Part shown: piece by piece, positions 34,701-49,700 of the stretch
Layout of the letters: every line of letters begins with the position of its first letter
Numbering within the stretch: position 1 is the first letter of the stretch
Assembly: GCA_002633005.1 (NCBI GenBank)
Contig: NMRA01000024.1
Span: 1-64,000 of the forward strand
Length of the DNA stretch: 64,000 nucleotides
Direction: 5' to 3'
Source: Phoronis australis
Taxonomy: Eukaryota; Phoronida; Phoronidae
Made by a program: the position numbers and the translations under genes
Notes under the pieces: model-generated
The model's input: the letters and a program-made list of their open reading frames with translations, nothing else
Told to the model about the DNA's origin: nothing
The model's database searches: none

Positions 34701-37700
34701 ACGCACCATGAGCCCCGAAAATTTGCTACAAACTACTGAGCATGATTGTCCCTCTTAACATTCCATAGATTGACAGGTCTGCATATTAAGCAAAATATCT
34801 TACAAAACTGTTAGTAGATTTTAACTTAAAGTAAAACAAAGTATTCTGCAGTGCTGTAGACTTTTAACTAAGAGTCAGAACGTTCAGGATATCTTGACAA
34901 ATCTGTAGACACATCTTACTAGTTCTACGCCTTCCAACATGAAAGACAAGAAAATGCAAAACGTGAAGATGACGCAAGTTTGTCAGGTTAATTTCTGACT
35001 GATCAGAATCCCCTTACTTGAAGATACCTTCAACGCCGGTAGTTTTAAAAAGCTGAAATCCTGAATAAGTTCTACGGGCATTACTTGGGCAAATGTGCTT
35101 GACATTTCAAAATGAGGCCAATGAACACAAGGAGCTTTCTCACAAAGGAGAGTTCTATCACTGTGTAATACGAGACAGCCCTATTGTCGCTTCATAAGTA
35201 CCCCCTCCTCACCACCACCACCATAACACTTTTTCCCCAAACCACAACAACACCTGAATGTATACATAAACCCGTGGCAAACAGCAACACCACAATTACC
35301 AACCCCACACAATAAGTCAGTTGGCAAAACACACATCATAGTTGGCGGCACACCCCCAACAACCAAGGAAAAACACCGAGTTTTGGGATCAAAGCATTCC
35401 AACAACGAACAAGGTCAAGTGGCTCTCTACAGTTTTCCTCATTTTTCTTTCTCCACACAGGGGAGAATAATCTTTGCTGTGGCGTACGAGGGAGATACGC
35501 AGAGGTGGTTCGTTTGAACAGATAGAAGCAAGGACAGGAGGTTGATTCTAACTTCTACAGTTCTATTGTAATAAACTGCAGATCGTGGAACAGAACAACA
35601 CTATCAGTGTGGAATGACTACTACTGAATGAGATACAACTGAAAGGAATAACAGACTAGAGATACAACTAAAATTAACCAAATCAAATAAGATGCACTGA
35701 ATAAGGAATGCACTAATGTTCACAAACGAACAGTTTCAGGAATAGCAAGCATTGCTAACCCCCTTTTCTGAGAAATTCGCAGTAAACGACAAAACAGAGT
35801 TGTGTAATAAAATGATTACCGGTAAATCAAATGATGCTATAGTACCATAGCACATTCTGTGACATTTGTCTTTTCAGAAAATTAAAACATATGCAATAAA
35901 AATTTATAAAATCTTGCTATTTTTGGAGAATAGGTTGGCCATTGGTCTCTAGAGGCATTGTCAGTAGAAGATAATCACCTACTTAGAGACGTGGTACTGT
36001 ACAGCTTGCAGAAGTTTCGACCTGGTCCGCCAGGTCTTTATCCTGCCTTTTGCTGATTAAGAATGTTCGAATACACGGGTGGTAAGTGCAGACCCCAGTC
36101 TCGGTTCAAGAAAGGAGGCGCTGCATGCACTCGTTGGTAAAGACCTGGCGGACCAGGTTGAAACGTCTGCGTCCAATCTACACCGTCTCTAAGTAAGTGA
36201 TTCTACTGACAAAAACTTGCTACTCTAAGAACACTTTCCCTTAGGGGAACTTCGGTTGCCAAAACACTCTCGGTTGCACAAGTGGGGAGACAGCCAACCA
36301 AGCATATTTTTGGCAAATTGAAGTCTGCAGTAGCTGAATTTCCAACCAGTGATTTGTTGCCGGGAAGTCGCTGAGTGTTAAACTACAGCCAGGGTTGCAA
36401 AAATTATAGGTTAAATGGCTACCAAGCTCCAAATTCATAGCGACAACAGGGCTCGACGCTATTAAAATCGCCAGGTCGCATTTTGCGACCTAGCCAAAAT
36501 CCCAGGTCGCATTTTCAAAATCCAGCTCGCATTCGNGGAAGGGGGAATGCCAACTCAACACTACAACCAATTGATAATTATTTAAACTTGTGACATGCAA
36601 TACCTTATGAGGCCTGGTATACCTGTGTAAATGTCACCAACAAAGATAATTATACCTTTGCCAACAAAATTATTAAAGCTTGAACACTAAAAAGCTTCTG
36701 AACACTGGTAGCGTATACACGCTAAAAAGATGAAAACTGTTAATCAAAGACCACGGTTGAGTTCCACAAATGCAAAAATTTCACAAAGGAGGCCATTGTG
36801 ACCACACGCTTTGTTTACAATTGAATATGACGATCTCTTGCCAAGTTCTCGCATCCATCAAAGCACCACAAACAAATACCATTTACTGAGCAAGATATGT
36901 GGTCATATTATGCAAAACTCAATGGTTTTGGCTGGCTGTTAGACATACTTGTTCGCACTTGACATTAATGTCTCATAGGAAAAAATAAGAAAATTAAATT
37001 TGACCATTATAGTACCTGGCCAAGTTCCTTTCTTTCAGAAGCTGCTTTCTTCACAGCTCGGGATGTATGACCACTCTTGTGCTTTGCCATTTTGTCAACA
37101 GTACATATTTAGCCGTAAATAGCCAGAATTAGACGAAGTAAGCAACCCACAAATCACAGAAGTCGTTGCTTGCTGGTTAGGCCTGTGATACACATACCAA
37201 TAGAGAGGCCTCGCGATTCGCCAATTATCAGGCTATTTCGAGAATGAAACGAAACAAATTTTCCGAGTTTGTAGCTCAACGCTCAACTTTTTAGCTAAAG
37301 TAATGATTTTACAATACTTTTTTAATTTCTAACTTTAAAATCTTCTTCCTCGCCTGTTTCGACTACAATTCATGAAACAAATTGAGACGCAAACATTTTT
37401 TAAATCAGTCAACTTTCATAAAAAATCTGACACCTGTCAATAACTCCCAATTCACAGCTGTTCTGTGTGCAATCATTTGCAAAAAGTTGGCTCTCAGCTA
37501 TGTAGTCAAGAGCACAACACAGAAAAAACTATAATGCATCAACCAAGAGGTCACACTCCATTAACTCTATCAGTTGGAACACTCACCCGCTGGTGCTCTT
37601 GCTGTTGTAAATTGAGCGACCTCAGCACCTAGAACATGAGCAAGCATGAAATTCAATTGTTCAAAAATCAACTGGTTCTGGCAAAGTCCCACAATACTAA

Positions 37701-40700
37701 ATACCTCTGCATCACATTTCGACAAAAATTGACAGACGAGGAATTTCTTACCAAAATTATGACTAACAGGGGTGCCACAATTGTAACCTGTTTGGAATTT
37801 GCCTGGTGCAGTTGCACACCAGCCATATAATTCTACAATGCCTAAGCAAAATTAGTAGCAATCAATGTAGGGCGCATACAGCGCATAAGTGACAACTAAG
37901 TAGCAGAGGTGCAGTGCTTAATTGGTAGTGACCAAGGGAAGGGGACAAACTGTTCTTTTCCACCACGAGCAATGATAATTCTAAGTTGTCATATAACCAA
38001 AAATAGCAAAGTCAGGTGTATGTTACTGTCTCTCTTAAACCACCATACTTCGCCATGTAAATGCCCACTGCTCATTTTAACGTACACCTCCAACTTTTGA
38101 GTCAATTTTGTTAAGAACCCAGGGGTACATGTTTTAACACCCAACTGTGTCTTTTGAAAAATGTTCCATAAGCGTCCAGGGGACCCTGCAATTTGATGAG
38201 TCATTCTACAGCAAATTTCATAATGTCGCATTTTTTATACTTCTTGAAATTCATGTCATGAAGGTGAGTGAGTACTTGAGTGGTAAAAACCCTAAACAGT
38301 TACATTTTGCAAAAAAGTGCCCAAAAACAAAATGCACAACCTCAAGCAAATCCAGATCTAGATCTAGCTAACGCATAGACAAGGTGTGATCCAGTCAGAA
38401 AAATGTCACGTGTAAGGACACACAATTAGTTAGCATTCGCACGAACAGTATTTTATAAAAGCGTCTCCCAAACTTTATGCATGGAAGAATACACTACTTT
38501 ATTTTGCACCTTTATTAGGAAACTTCTCTCCAATAACAATCATGAATGTCATACCTTTGAGTCTCATCTGTATAGCCACTTCAGCTATCTTAGCAGTGGA
38601 TTCAGTTCCAATGCATGTATAAGCACCGGCATCATCAGCAGTGAAGTTTTTGAACATCAGAAGGGACTTGTGTTTAAGAATTATCTGGTGAATTTTTCTG
38701 TGAAAAAAGAACAAGAATATACTTTTGCAATACTTACGCACAAAAACAAGTAAAACAAGACAACACAGTGGTCATAAATGCTAGAATTCAGTTACCAACA
38801 ATCTCAGTGCTATTAAATTATTAGAACTTTAGTGTGACGTCATCAAAGCAGCTCAGAATGAAGATATTAATATTCACTTACAGGTCATCATTGGTGGAGA
38901 CAGTTACACCGTCCCTCTGCCATGTCACAGCAGCATTAACACTTAACGTGCCCGTTAGTAAACAGGTAATTGTGGCCTGATCACCTGAAGTCACAATCTT
39001 TTCATCCGCAGGCTCCGTATGAACTGGAACAGAAAATGTGTAGTAAAACTACATTACTTTCATAAAGAAGATATCAGGGCCCAAGGTCCAGAGTACAAAG
39101 TAACTGGTTATCCACTTTTATTAATGAATAAAACATATAACTATCATTACCGTATTCGCCCTAATAACCGCCCAGGGCGCTAAAAAAAATGGGGCACTTA
39201 TTGTAACCCAAGATGGTTCAAACCCGGTCTCCGAAACGGGTGAAATAGCAAGCTAAGATTCATCATAAATTTTACTCTCTGTGAGGTATCCGTAATCTAT
39301 GACAGACTTTCTACAAAATCGCGGTGTATTGCTATCAAACTTTGCTGTTAAATTACAATCATTTTGCAGAAAATTGTGTGTAAATCCCAGGGCGAAAACT
39401 TGCCGACTGACTGCCTCGCAATCGTCGTTATGGCAACTTGGAATGCTTGAATAAAAATACACTTTCGACTCAAGCAAATTACCTGACATCCTCCTTAAGT
39501 TTTCCAGACAGCGTCCCTAAGATTTTAAAGTTCCCATAGAGTCGGGATTAATGGCAGGTTAAGTACAAATCTGTGCTACATCGTGCCATCTATCGTAGGC
39601 TTACCCGGTAATACGAGAAAAAAATCTCGGGACATGTTGTCACGTGACGTTTGTTTTGAAGTTTGTCTGCTTGTGTAAGTGAGCGCGTGCACGTCACTAG
39701 AGTTCATTTGCCAGTCGTAAACGCAATCTAATGAGCTACATGTGCATTGTACACAAGCAGAAAGCAAACGTGTTTCATTCAGCGCTTGCCGGTCTCATCT
39801 GCTAAAAAATTCTTTCGACAATTGTCTCGGTAAGGCCCATATTAATCGCCGTGTGGCTGGATGCGTACGTGACTGTCTGCCAGTTATTTTTCGGTGTAAG
39901 GATGTATAAGCATTCACAGTCAGTAGTCATTTTATTGGATATTTGGCTTTAAAAACACCAATTATGATTAACCAATAATGCAAGTTTTTTATGGTATTAG
40001 AAACTGTAAGAAACTAGTGCCAATATTTATTTATTGCCGATGCTATACTACCCGTTTCATGAATGGATAGTTCCCTACTAATGTCTTTGATGACAGCCAG
40101 TACATGTATGTAGCGCGCGCTTCCTGGCCACGTGCTTTTAACAGTGGTCAAGTTTTGCTTATTTAGTCTTCAATTCGCAGTTTTCACGTGTACGAAGAAA
40201 TTTGGATTCCTGCTGAGAGCGGGAAATATCTACAATACAATCCATCCCATAGTACGACACATTCCTCGCAAGATCAGCAAAACTTTTGCGTCCCTTTTAA
40301 GGCACGGCAGAAGTTTGTAAGTAAAGTCACGGCTAATTATCGACATAGCGGCGAGGCTCGTGGTCTACAAATTCAGCGCACAATGATTTTTCAGGTCTGT
40401 CGGATATTATTGATAAATTGAATACCTTGCTGTAGAATTTTAGGACCGTGGGTAAGGCATTTTTCACACGTACACGTTCATGGACTGGGCGCTTATTTTA
40501 GCAAAGTCTGAAAATGCGTGGGGGCGCTTATAGGGGCATGGGCGACTATTAGGGCGAATACGTTATGTTAAATGCCAAAACAGAGATACAGAGCTGCTAA
40601 AAACAAACCGCCAAAAAACGATGCAGATATAAGGCTTTCAGAACTATATACAATCAATTCGCTAAATAGAAACATTATTTTGTTACCTGCCATGTAGTTC

Positions 40701-43700
40701 TCGTATATACTACGTTCACACTAAGAAATGATAAAAGTGCACACATCCAAAACTCTCATGGATGAGCAGTATGAAACTACAACAAAGATGGCTTACAGAG
40801 ATGGAAGTTCACACTAACGTTAAAAAATGTGGGGTTTGTGGTTATGTAACACTATCTCAGAAAGTCGTACTTGCTTCCTTCAAAAGGACACAAATTGTTC
40901 AAGAACAGGAAGGGACATGAGTTAGAGGTAGAGTGGAGGGGAGAGTGGAGGGGAGAGGGGCTTACAGAAATGTAAGTGGTCGTTGAGAAAAATGATTCAA
41001 GCAGCATCATTTTGGCAAACTTCACCAAGTAAGAATCTGATTCAAATTTCTTCAGTAATAACGCTCAGTAATAATGCTCAGTTATAATGCTCAGTAATGC
41101 TCAGTAATAACGCTCAGTCAACAGACAACACACAGATACAGGTTGTTGGTGACTGTGGAAAAGAAACGCATCTGTTTGGATTTTTAGAATCTAACAAGCG
41201 TTATAAATCCACCTTCTGTAACGAAACCTAACTTTTGATTTCAACTACTTACCACTATAAAAAATTGGTCTCAAATTCAGATTCGATTCAGTGTTTAAAA
41301 CTCTAGAATAAGACTTATGGGATTTTAATCACCAAGTGTGTTACCTGGCAATAACAAAACTACCAGTTCTTTGCAAGAAGATGTAAAATCACTCCTCATC
41401 TGAGTAAGACCAAGTTTATAGCAGCAAGTGGATTTATCAAAAGTCAGCTTCTTCGACAGAACATGGGCTTTTATCTTCTACAAAAATGATAACATTATCA
41501 TTAAAACTGGGAAGACCTGAATACGGTCATTCAAAACTCAAAATATTAAAAAGTTGCCGTTAAAAAGTTGCCAGGTGTATGCCGACTAAACCCAATGCGA
41601 ATGGAACCAAAACGCGTGTGATGTAATGTTTTCCACAGTCTATGTCAGTCTAAATCATTGTTAGTTGGAAACTCAATTATGACAATTGCTAACAGATGTT
41701 AATGAAAATGAACAGAAAGTGAGTTTTCATGCACTGACTTCTGGTTTACAAAAACTGCATGTCACACAGATTGTCAACACGAGAGACATGGTTTGTTCAG
41801 TAACAGATTTCTCTCAATTTGCTGCAGACAAATGGTAGGTTTAATGAAAAATTTTGCATAAATAACCAAATAATTCTTCTCCCTGATCGTACAACACTGC
41901 ATTTATCTCCCTTCATGTTTTCAGCATATCTGTTAGTCCACGAATTTCCACCACTTTTTTGTTAATCAATCATCAGTGACTGGAAACCAGGTGGCAATTC
42001 ATCCAAATTCTTCTTGAGTTATTTATTGGCCATTACAGCTGGGAGAATTGCCGAAAATGATGCAAAACATTCTTTATAATTTTAAATTAACTTGTATAAT
42101 AAAACTGCTTTAAATACATTTTATGGACATGTCAGAAGTGAAAATAGGAAAGGTGCTTCTATGCTGCAATACTAATACAAGAGCAACGCAGACTGTTGAA
42201 ATGTGCTCACGAATGCATCGCAAATGGTGTGCTTTTAGGGTTGCTTATTTGTTTCATAAAAATGGCAACTAGATGGCTCAAAACATACAATCCGTCCAAA
42301 AACGGGAACATGTCATTGCTTCCTTAATAGAAAGCTATACAACAAATTTCAATAGAAATCTGTCACAGAACTTCAGAGAAACAAAGAAAAACAGAATAAA
42401 ATGAAATTGCCACTAGGGGGCACAGTGTTCATTGGATCCGTCTGAAAGTCGTCATTGTCTGGTGTTAGCTTCATACAAATATGCTTACTAAATTTAATAA
42501 AGATCCTGCCGTCTGTTTAGGAGATACAGCCATGGGCACAAAACAAAACAAGACCAACAATAGGAGACGCCACAGTAGTCAAAGTCATCATCATCAACCG
42601 TCCTCTTCACACTGAGAACATATAAGCCAATTTTCAAAACCATCCTTAGAATGATTTGGTTGATAGAGAGGTAGACGCCAAAAATCGGACTCGAAAACAG
42701 CAAAAATGGCAACTATATGGTGCAAAGTACCTTGATTCAATCTGAAAACGGGAGGATAGTGTCATCTCACCAATAGATGCCCTTATTCAAAATTTTATGA
42801 AAATTTGTGGAGGACCTTTGAAGATACAAAGGTAAACGTAAAACTAAAATTGCCACCAGGGGGGATACCAGTAGTCAGATCCATCCCAAAATCACCATCG
42901 CCCGTTGCCAACATCATATAAACACAGTCTTGTTTAATTTCTTAAAGATCCTTCAAACGGTTTAGGAGATGCAGCCATGGGCGCAAAAAACAAAACGGTA
43001 AAAATGGCCACTAGGTGGCGCAAACTAGGTCGAATCCATCTGAAAACGGAACGATAGTGTCACCTCACTAACAGAAGCCTGCACACCAAATTTTATGAAA
43101 ATACGATGAGGATCTTTGAAGATACAGAGGTAAACGTAAAAAATAAAATTGCCACTAGGTGACACCAGTAGTCACATCTGTCCAAAAGTCGTCATCGTGC
43201 ATTGTCAACATCATATAAATGCACTTACTAAATTTAGTAGATGCAGCAAACGGTTTAGGAGATGTAGCATTAGGCGCAAAAAAATAAGCTGCCACTTGGA
43301 GGCGCCATAGTACTCGAAATCGTCGGAAAATCATTGTCAACCGTGCTCTTCATAGTAAGAACATACATGCCAATTTTCACAATCATGCTTAGAGCGTTTT
43401 GGTTGATAGAGGGGTGGATGCCAAAAAACAATCTCGAAAACAGTAAAAATGGCCACTATGTGGCGCAAACTACGTTGAATCCATCCGAAAACGGGAGGAT
43501 ACTGTCATCTCACTAATAGATACCTAATTTTATGAAAATACATTGAGGACCTTTGAAGATACAGAGGTAAATGTAAATAACTAAAATTGCCACTAGGGGG
43601 CACAGCAATAGTCGGATCCGTCTGAAAGTTCGCTCATGTCGTCCCGTCCATGAAAGGAACATATTGTGCAAAATTTCATGAACATACATCGATTGATTTT

Positions 43701-46700
43701 GGAGATAGAGCAGCAGATGCCAGACGGACGGACGGACGGACGGACGAATGCAGATGACGGCATAATGCGTCCACATATAAATATGTGGGCGCATAAAAAT
43801 GTATGTCTTAATAGGTGAGTGTCAAGTTTTGACTTTTGCGATCAGCAGATGGTAAAAACAATTAAGGTTAGACTGTGAAACTTTTTGTGAAACAAAGTAT
43901 GGTATGCAAGTTTGTAACATGCTGACAACACAAAGCATGCAAAGTACCTTATATGGCCCGTAAAGCTATATAAATAACAACAACATCAGCTTTAGTTGGA
44001 ATGCAATTTAATTGCAGCAGAAATTTATTGCTACGCTACACAATTGCTGTGAACACCCACAAGTAAAGTACAGCTCACAACATTAGGCAGTAACGAGGGT
44101 TAGTGTGGACAGCTGGAGGACAGCTAGAAACGGCCAACCACCCAAGAAAAACACAGCTGTCTTCCAGATGGCCAGGAGTTGCCCATTCAACAAAGAATTG
44201 ATTACTGTATGTTTACCAAATGATTAGTACACGAAAGCAAAAGCGGAGCTGAATGTTTTGATACCAGGAAAGCGTGTTATCTTTGCAAGGCAGTCGACCC
44301 ATTCTGCATGAGTCGACCTGCAAGCCAATGAATTTTCAATGTTTGAAACTCACTGCAACTTGACAAAAGAATCAGTAAAAACAATGATTTCAGCCATTTC
44401 TTCAAAATGATTTGTCCTGAACACTACATTCGTTGCTTGTTCCAGTTAGCATGGTCAGAGAACTATCAATACAAGTCTGAACAAAGTGAATTTCATTTGA
44501 ACATAGATTGAGCGAGTCTTGAGCTCTATTTCACGTCTGAGACAACTGCCACAGTAAGGGCCTGTGTGCTCAATACTAAACCCTGTGAAACATAGTACAG
44601 TGTAATCCACGTGACTAATTCCTAATCGTGTTTTATTATTAAAGTTTCCAATTAAAATATATCGATCATAATGAGACCAGCCTGTGAACATTTCTTGGAG
44701 CAAGTGATGTTAACAAGCTACTTACGTGAAGGACTCGTATATACTGGGGTGATGGCTTTCGTTACTCTGCTGGATCCAGAATCTAAAATATAAAAGGTTA
44801 GGTTAAAAAGAACTGCAGATTGATCTGATCAGTGCTTTGTATACTAAAACTGATGCAGTATTTTTAAATGACAAATTGGCCAAAAAATTCCAGTAGTTGT
44901 TTTGCAGCGGGAAAAACCAGAGGAAACTATTTATTTCGTACTAGTCAACACGTGAATGTGTGCAGTGTCTTTGATCCGAATCATTTCATTAGATAAATGA
45001 ACAGGTAATTTATTTTGCTGTTATGTTGTGATACTGAAAAGACCTCCTTTTCGGCAAATTCACGAGAACAAAAATTTTGAATTTAATAAAAAATTACTAG
45101 GCAGACATCACACATACTGCCATATACTTGCCAGGCTTCAACTTACTAAAACAGAGATACTTATTAAATACTACAAAACTGAGGTATTTATTACTTTTAC
45201 AATGGACCTAAAACTTAATTTGTACAATTCTATTGCCATGATATCGGTCCCGTTAATTCTGCTGGGTGTGCAAAATATTTGTGCCAATCTTGCAGGCAGC
45301 AGTTGAATTTTGAGGTAAGCCAAGTGTCACCATACAATTCTTGGCAATGGGCTTCATGGTGTGATGGTCAATATCATTATTATTACACCAAATTATTCAA
45401 TATGGGCACTTAGCTGAAGCCTCATTCGTACATGCACACTGACATGAATATGACAGCCACTGGAAGGAAAGCATCATTCACTACTAATTTTCATAAGATT
45501 GCCATCAAAACTTAGCTTCACTTTCATCACAACTGTCAAGCGTAACGTCACGTGCCCACCCTTTGACAGAAATATAATGAATTAATTTAGTAGGCTTGAA
45601 CTGTTGATTTTATAATTAATATGCAATTACACCAAAATGGGTGGTCGATTCACAACAATGCTCTGCGAAAACTAGCAATCTATTAATTTCACTATGATGT
45701 TGTTTCCCTGAATGAGACACTTTATGTTCTAACGGTATCATCCAAGTCGAAGGATACCGATTTCTTAGTTGCAACTGTAAAAATTTGCACATTAATGCAC
45801 CCAGAGATTCTGGGGGTGTTGGTATGCTTATAAAACACTGTATGTTTGATAAATTTAACATAAGTGTTATTGATAAGGCATTTGATGGTGGCATTCTAGG
45901 GGTAAAGTTTACAAGTATTATGTCTGAAACTTGTTTTATAATTTATACAAAAGTCACGCTACTTTCCTCCTGAGGGTTCAAATATAAGTAAGAACATTTT
46001 TTTGACGACATTTATTCTCATCTCACCAACCAATTGTATAACTTTAGTGATGTTGACAATGTCTTCATTTCAGGGGACTTTAACGCGAGAACAGGCAACA
46101 AAATAGATTTCATTCAAGATTGACGAAGTGGGCCCAAGACAGATCTTAGATTTTCAGACCAACCGATTTGAAGCCTCAGTAGGAGTCGTGAACAGAACAT
46201 TTTCCTACGTGAATGTTTGAAAACCAGAACAGGCATCTACAAACTAATGCTTCGTAAGAATAACTGTTTTTAAAGTATGGTCGAAATCCCTATCAGAAAT
46301 GTGAAAAAAATGTGCAATAAAGAGCCAATTCCCGTTTATGGATTTGAAAATCAAGAATGGGACAAAATTCAGGAAAATACAATTGTTGTGAAAAATGTTG
46401 ACAATTAACATAATTACCCAATAGCACTTTGTAAACATACAGTTTTGAAAATTTGGTGAAAATCCCCCGAGAATTTTGTAGACGAGCTGTGTCCATGTGA
46501 AATTCAGTAAAATACAAATCGGGCAATCGATTTCCAAAATGGCGATGATATGTTCTACAGCACTTCATTACCATTAGGCACTACGGAGCTTTGTAAACAT
46601 ACATTTGAAAGTTTTTTGGTTGAGAACCCTTGAGGAAAGTTGCGGATGCACTCAGAAATCAGCATTATTTTGTGGACGGATGCACATACACACAGACGGA

Positions 46701-49700
46701 ATGACGGATACTGTTCGCGTTTGACAAATGTTATGAATAAAAAAATTAGAAGTGGCACTAAGCACATATCAGCCACAAATTAAAACAGTTATTCGGATGG
46801 AGAGTCGTTGGCGCTAAATGTATGCAAGTTTAACACACAGTAGTTACCAATTGGTTCACCGCATGTGTTGTCGGAAGTTGCGTTGCCATGGTGAAGGAGT
46901 TTAAGCCCCTTTAAGTGACAGTCTGTCTGTTTCTTGCACTCACTGACGCTGGATACTTCATTAGAGTAGTAGCCCGGTAAACATTGAGCACATTCCACAT
47001 TGGACTTCGGGGTACCTGATAAAGGAAGTAACATGAGACGTATACAGTACACAACAAGGGGGTCAGTGCCAGTTGCATGAAACAGTCCCAAATAGTGATT
47101 AAACGAAGTTCCCTATATTAATCTGTTGAAGTACAAACTATTCTAGGTAATCCTTTTACATGTTTCATTTATCAAAACCCATCTTGGAAGTACATTTTAC
47201 ACCTGAATCAGTTAAATACTCTACAAACTGTAAAGACAAGGTTAGGGGATCCCAGGCCTTCATCCTTGCTCATCTGAACTGGGAAAATAATTGATAAAGT
47301 TCTGCCTGTTCTGTAAGTAACACAGAAAGTTAACAGAAAACTACATCTCACGAAAGGAAGCCTGTATTTTACCTGGCTTTGCAACGCCATGCCCTAGACC
47401 ACAACGAGTGTGAGGCAGGCACACCTCGTTAGGTTGGGAATAGTAATACCCATCATTGCAGCTGCACACTGAGTCCTTGTTTTCTAGGCACCGTTCAACA
47501 AGGTGTTGATAGCGGCGTTCGCACGTATCGCATTCAAGGCAACGCCATTTACCATCTTTGTATATAATGTATGTGTCCTTGCCATCAGGACACTTGACGT
47601 GGTTAGCTTCCCTAGTATCCTGCAAAACAACAAGGCATGGGAAATGATACAATCATTTCGAGTTCCATTTCGAGTAAAAGGATTGGAGACCGGGCCCTGG
47701 AATGCAATTGGTGATGACGGGGAAATCTCCCCCTCTACCAAAAATTTCCTTCTCAAAGGGCAAAAGCATCTTTCACCTCAGGTGAGTGAGGTCCCTGGCT
47801 TGTAAAGGGCTGGCAGCTCATTACTTAAGATAAGGCTCTACAAGTTGATTTGTGCATGACAGCATGACATTTTATTAGCCGAGCAATGACGAACTGTCAG
47901 TATCTTTTCAAGACCCAAAAATCAAATCTCTTCAAAGTAAGGAAAAAGTGCAACCACCATTATAGCGGTTCTACTGGGATCCAAATAAAAAGTTAATTTC
48001 TTGCCCCTTTGAAATCTCATGACATCTGATATTCAGTCCGTTTCGCTGCACCTCGTTCATATGTACAAGAACAGCCGATGCCATCAATTCTCCTGATCAT
48101 GAGCACTGATCTAAGATGCTTTTGTGTGGGGCAGGGCAATTACTGCATCAGTGGTGATTTTACCACAATAGGACACTGGCTGAAATAAATTACAATAGCG
48201 TCCACTGACACAAGTAATTTAACTGTTTGGCTTCTGAAATTAAATTCCCCAAAGAAATACCACACGGGTGAGAAACAACATGACCGCTGGTCCTCCAAAT
48301 CGGACCGACTCACCCAAAACAGGACCGACACACCCAAAAACATGACCGCCCCACCACAAAACAGGACCGCTAGCGACTGAACATGTAGTTATCAAGGCCT
48401 TTGTATGATACTGACAATTATGACGCAACCGGTCAGCTAGCTGGGTAAAAAAAAGCTTGGCAGCACTGCACTATTGAGCTCCGTTACATCCCCGAAATTT
48501 CCCACAGCCCGGGTAGTTCTGCTCGCCACCTCGTCGTGAAACTTACATCAACATGAGCTCGTGACCGGCACAGGCCCATGCAAAATCTAGAAGTCAACCA
48601 ACACTCACCTAGCAGGTTGCAGCCGCTTGAATGAGTGAAAAACAATCTGACTAATTAATGAACTATTGTAACAAAAAGTCTGTCGCGCTCGTGACATGTG
48701 CAAGCGCCATTTCCTCAGAAAAATTTTGCGACATCTTTCGGAAGATGATGACAACTTCACAGCAGCAAGATTTGTTCTGAAATTTGGTTTGCTGGTATTA
48801 AAATACTAAAAACTTATAACGAAATGAAACCAGTTTCGATAATTTGTTGTGCCATGTACGCAACCTCGTAGAAGAGAAGAACAGTTGACTGAAGAATCGG
48901 TGAAAAAAGGAACCGGCCAATGTAAGCCGACCTAAAAGAACGCATCTCAATTTTAACAGCAGAATAACTACAGAACGACAATTTTTCTCGAGCGCCGATA
49001 AATAATTTAGTTTACTGAAGGAAGAGTGTCTTTAATAACACTAATTGGCCGGGTGAAGATTTTACATGTTCCGCCGGTGCAAAGCTGTATTAATAGTTAG
49101 TATACAGCTTTGACGCACAAAGGCTAGTTGTGATGATGCTTTACCCGAGAACCAGAACGCCCTTTTTTTACTTGACTAAAACGTCAAATTGAAGAAAATG
49201 ATTTTGACATTTTGTTCTAAAACTTACGGAGTGGACAAAATTATTTACCTCAAAAGCGTACAACGTGGTTGTTTCTTGTTAGATTTATTAAACGTTGACC
49301 TTTCAACTGTTTATAAGTCAAACGCCGCAGCCGGTAGCCTGGTGAAGTAAAACTCAAAAGCGCTGCGTAATACAAAGCGAAGTGTCCTCTGTAGCGCACA
49401 AAAGATTTCAGTGGATTTATCGGCACAAGACCTGCATATTACATATATAGCCCCATCGTATGATCTGTGTAGGTCTACCAGTAATAAATATTAGCCTGTT
49501 TGTCATTGCGGTTTCAGTCCCCGGCGGTCCAGTTTTGTGGTGGGGCAGTCATGTTTTTAGGTTTCCTTTAGTCCCATTTTCTGGTGCGGCGGTCCCATTT
49601 GATCTCCGTAGGTCCTGTTTAGAGGACCGGCGGTCATGCTGTTTCACACCCGTGTAACAAATACAATGAAAATAGGACAAAACAATGTAGTTCATGAATT

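Noticed and set aside
40690-40725. A further receptor exon (acceptor tttcttag, donor gtaaca)
   Set aside because: In the phase the neighbours need, it contains a TGA stop. It would read only in another phase.
43722-43746. CRISPR-like or other regular array
   Set aside because: The short gacg units are a plain microsatellite. There are no spacers, and the genome is eukaryotic.
47503-47805. 100-residue plus-strand open frame
   Set aside because: It is antisense to the TNFR repeat exon and follows from that exon's codon use.
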